Source of the DNA: Plumapathes pennacea
Taxonomy: Eukaryota; Cnidaria; Anthozoa; Antipatharia; Myriopathidae
Direction of reading: 5' to 3'
Assembly (NCBI GenBank): GCA_964036295.1
Contig: OZ038463.1
Coordinates: forward strand, 3,038,001-3,102,000
Length of the DNA: 64,000 nt
The first letter of the stretch is position 1. Each line of letters opens with the position of its first letter. A program made the position numbers and the translations under genes. Under the pieces are notes generated by a model. The model was not told the DNA's origin and searched no databases. It saw only the letters and a program-made list of their open reading frames with translations. Below are positions 63,986-64,000 of this stretch, in pieces.

Positions 63986-64000
63986 GATGCTGACGCCAGC

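Overview
The window is animal nuclear DNA: spliced genes with GT-AG introns, AT-rich spacers, many MITE-like elements and microsatellites, and no bacterial-type operons. The gene content (cnidarian-style clusters of rhodopsin-class GPCRs, a TRPA1-type channel, Rab11, THAP/transposase relics, a tRNA-Leu SINE) suggests an anthozoan, probably a stony coral. That identification is inference; no species marker is present.

Layout. 1-4281: repeats and non-coding DNA. 4282-23210: three two-exon class A GPCR paralogs (A1 on +, A2 and A3 on -) sharing one intron position, with a complete six-exon Rab11 gene (7597-10232, -) between A1 and A2. 23211-31909: a gene desert holding a 364-bp TATAT pentamer array. 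31910-50004: a complete 28-exon TRPA1-type channel gene (+), assembled here exon by exon with consistent phases to 1188 residues: 16 ankyrin repeats, six membrane segments and a pore. 52341-58790: a decaying cluster of a second GPCR subfamily with one near-intact copy carrying a 1-base frameshift before TM7, one copy split by a MITE, and two N-terminal fragments, one joined directly to a truncated THAP/transposase gene. 59523-64000: a large foldback structure, a candidate signal-peptide exon, a zinc-ribbon-like ORF, and a TIR-bounded element carrying a broken unrecognised ORF.

How they relate. TRPA1 and the GPCRs are surface sensors and Rab11 is a recycling-endosome GTPase; nothing in the sequence says they act in one pathway. 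The clearest theme is receptor gene birth and death: paralogs keep a fixed exon structure at one end of the window, while at the other end copies are being broken by frameshifts, a MITE insertion and a transposase-gene junction.

No wholly new system could be proven. The least explained items are the TIR element at 63011-63985, the short reading frame conserved at 47855-47950 and 60277-60390 beside a signal-peptide exon, and a possible alternative splice acceptor just before the TRPA1 pore.
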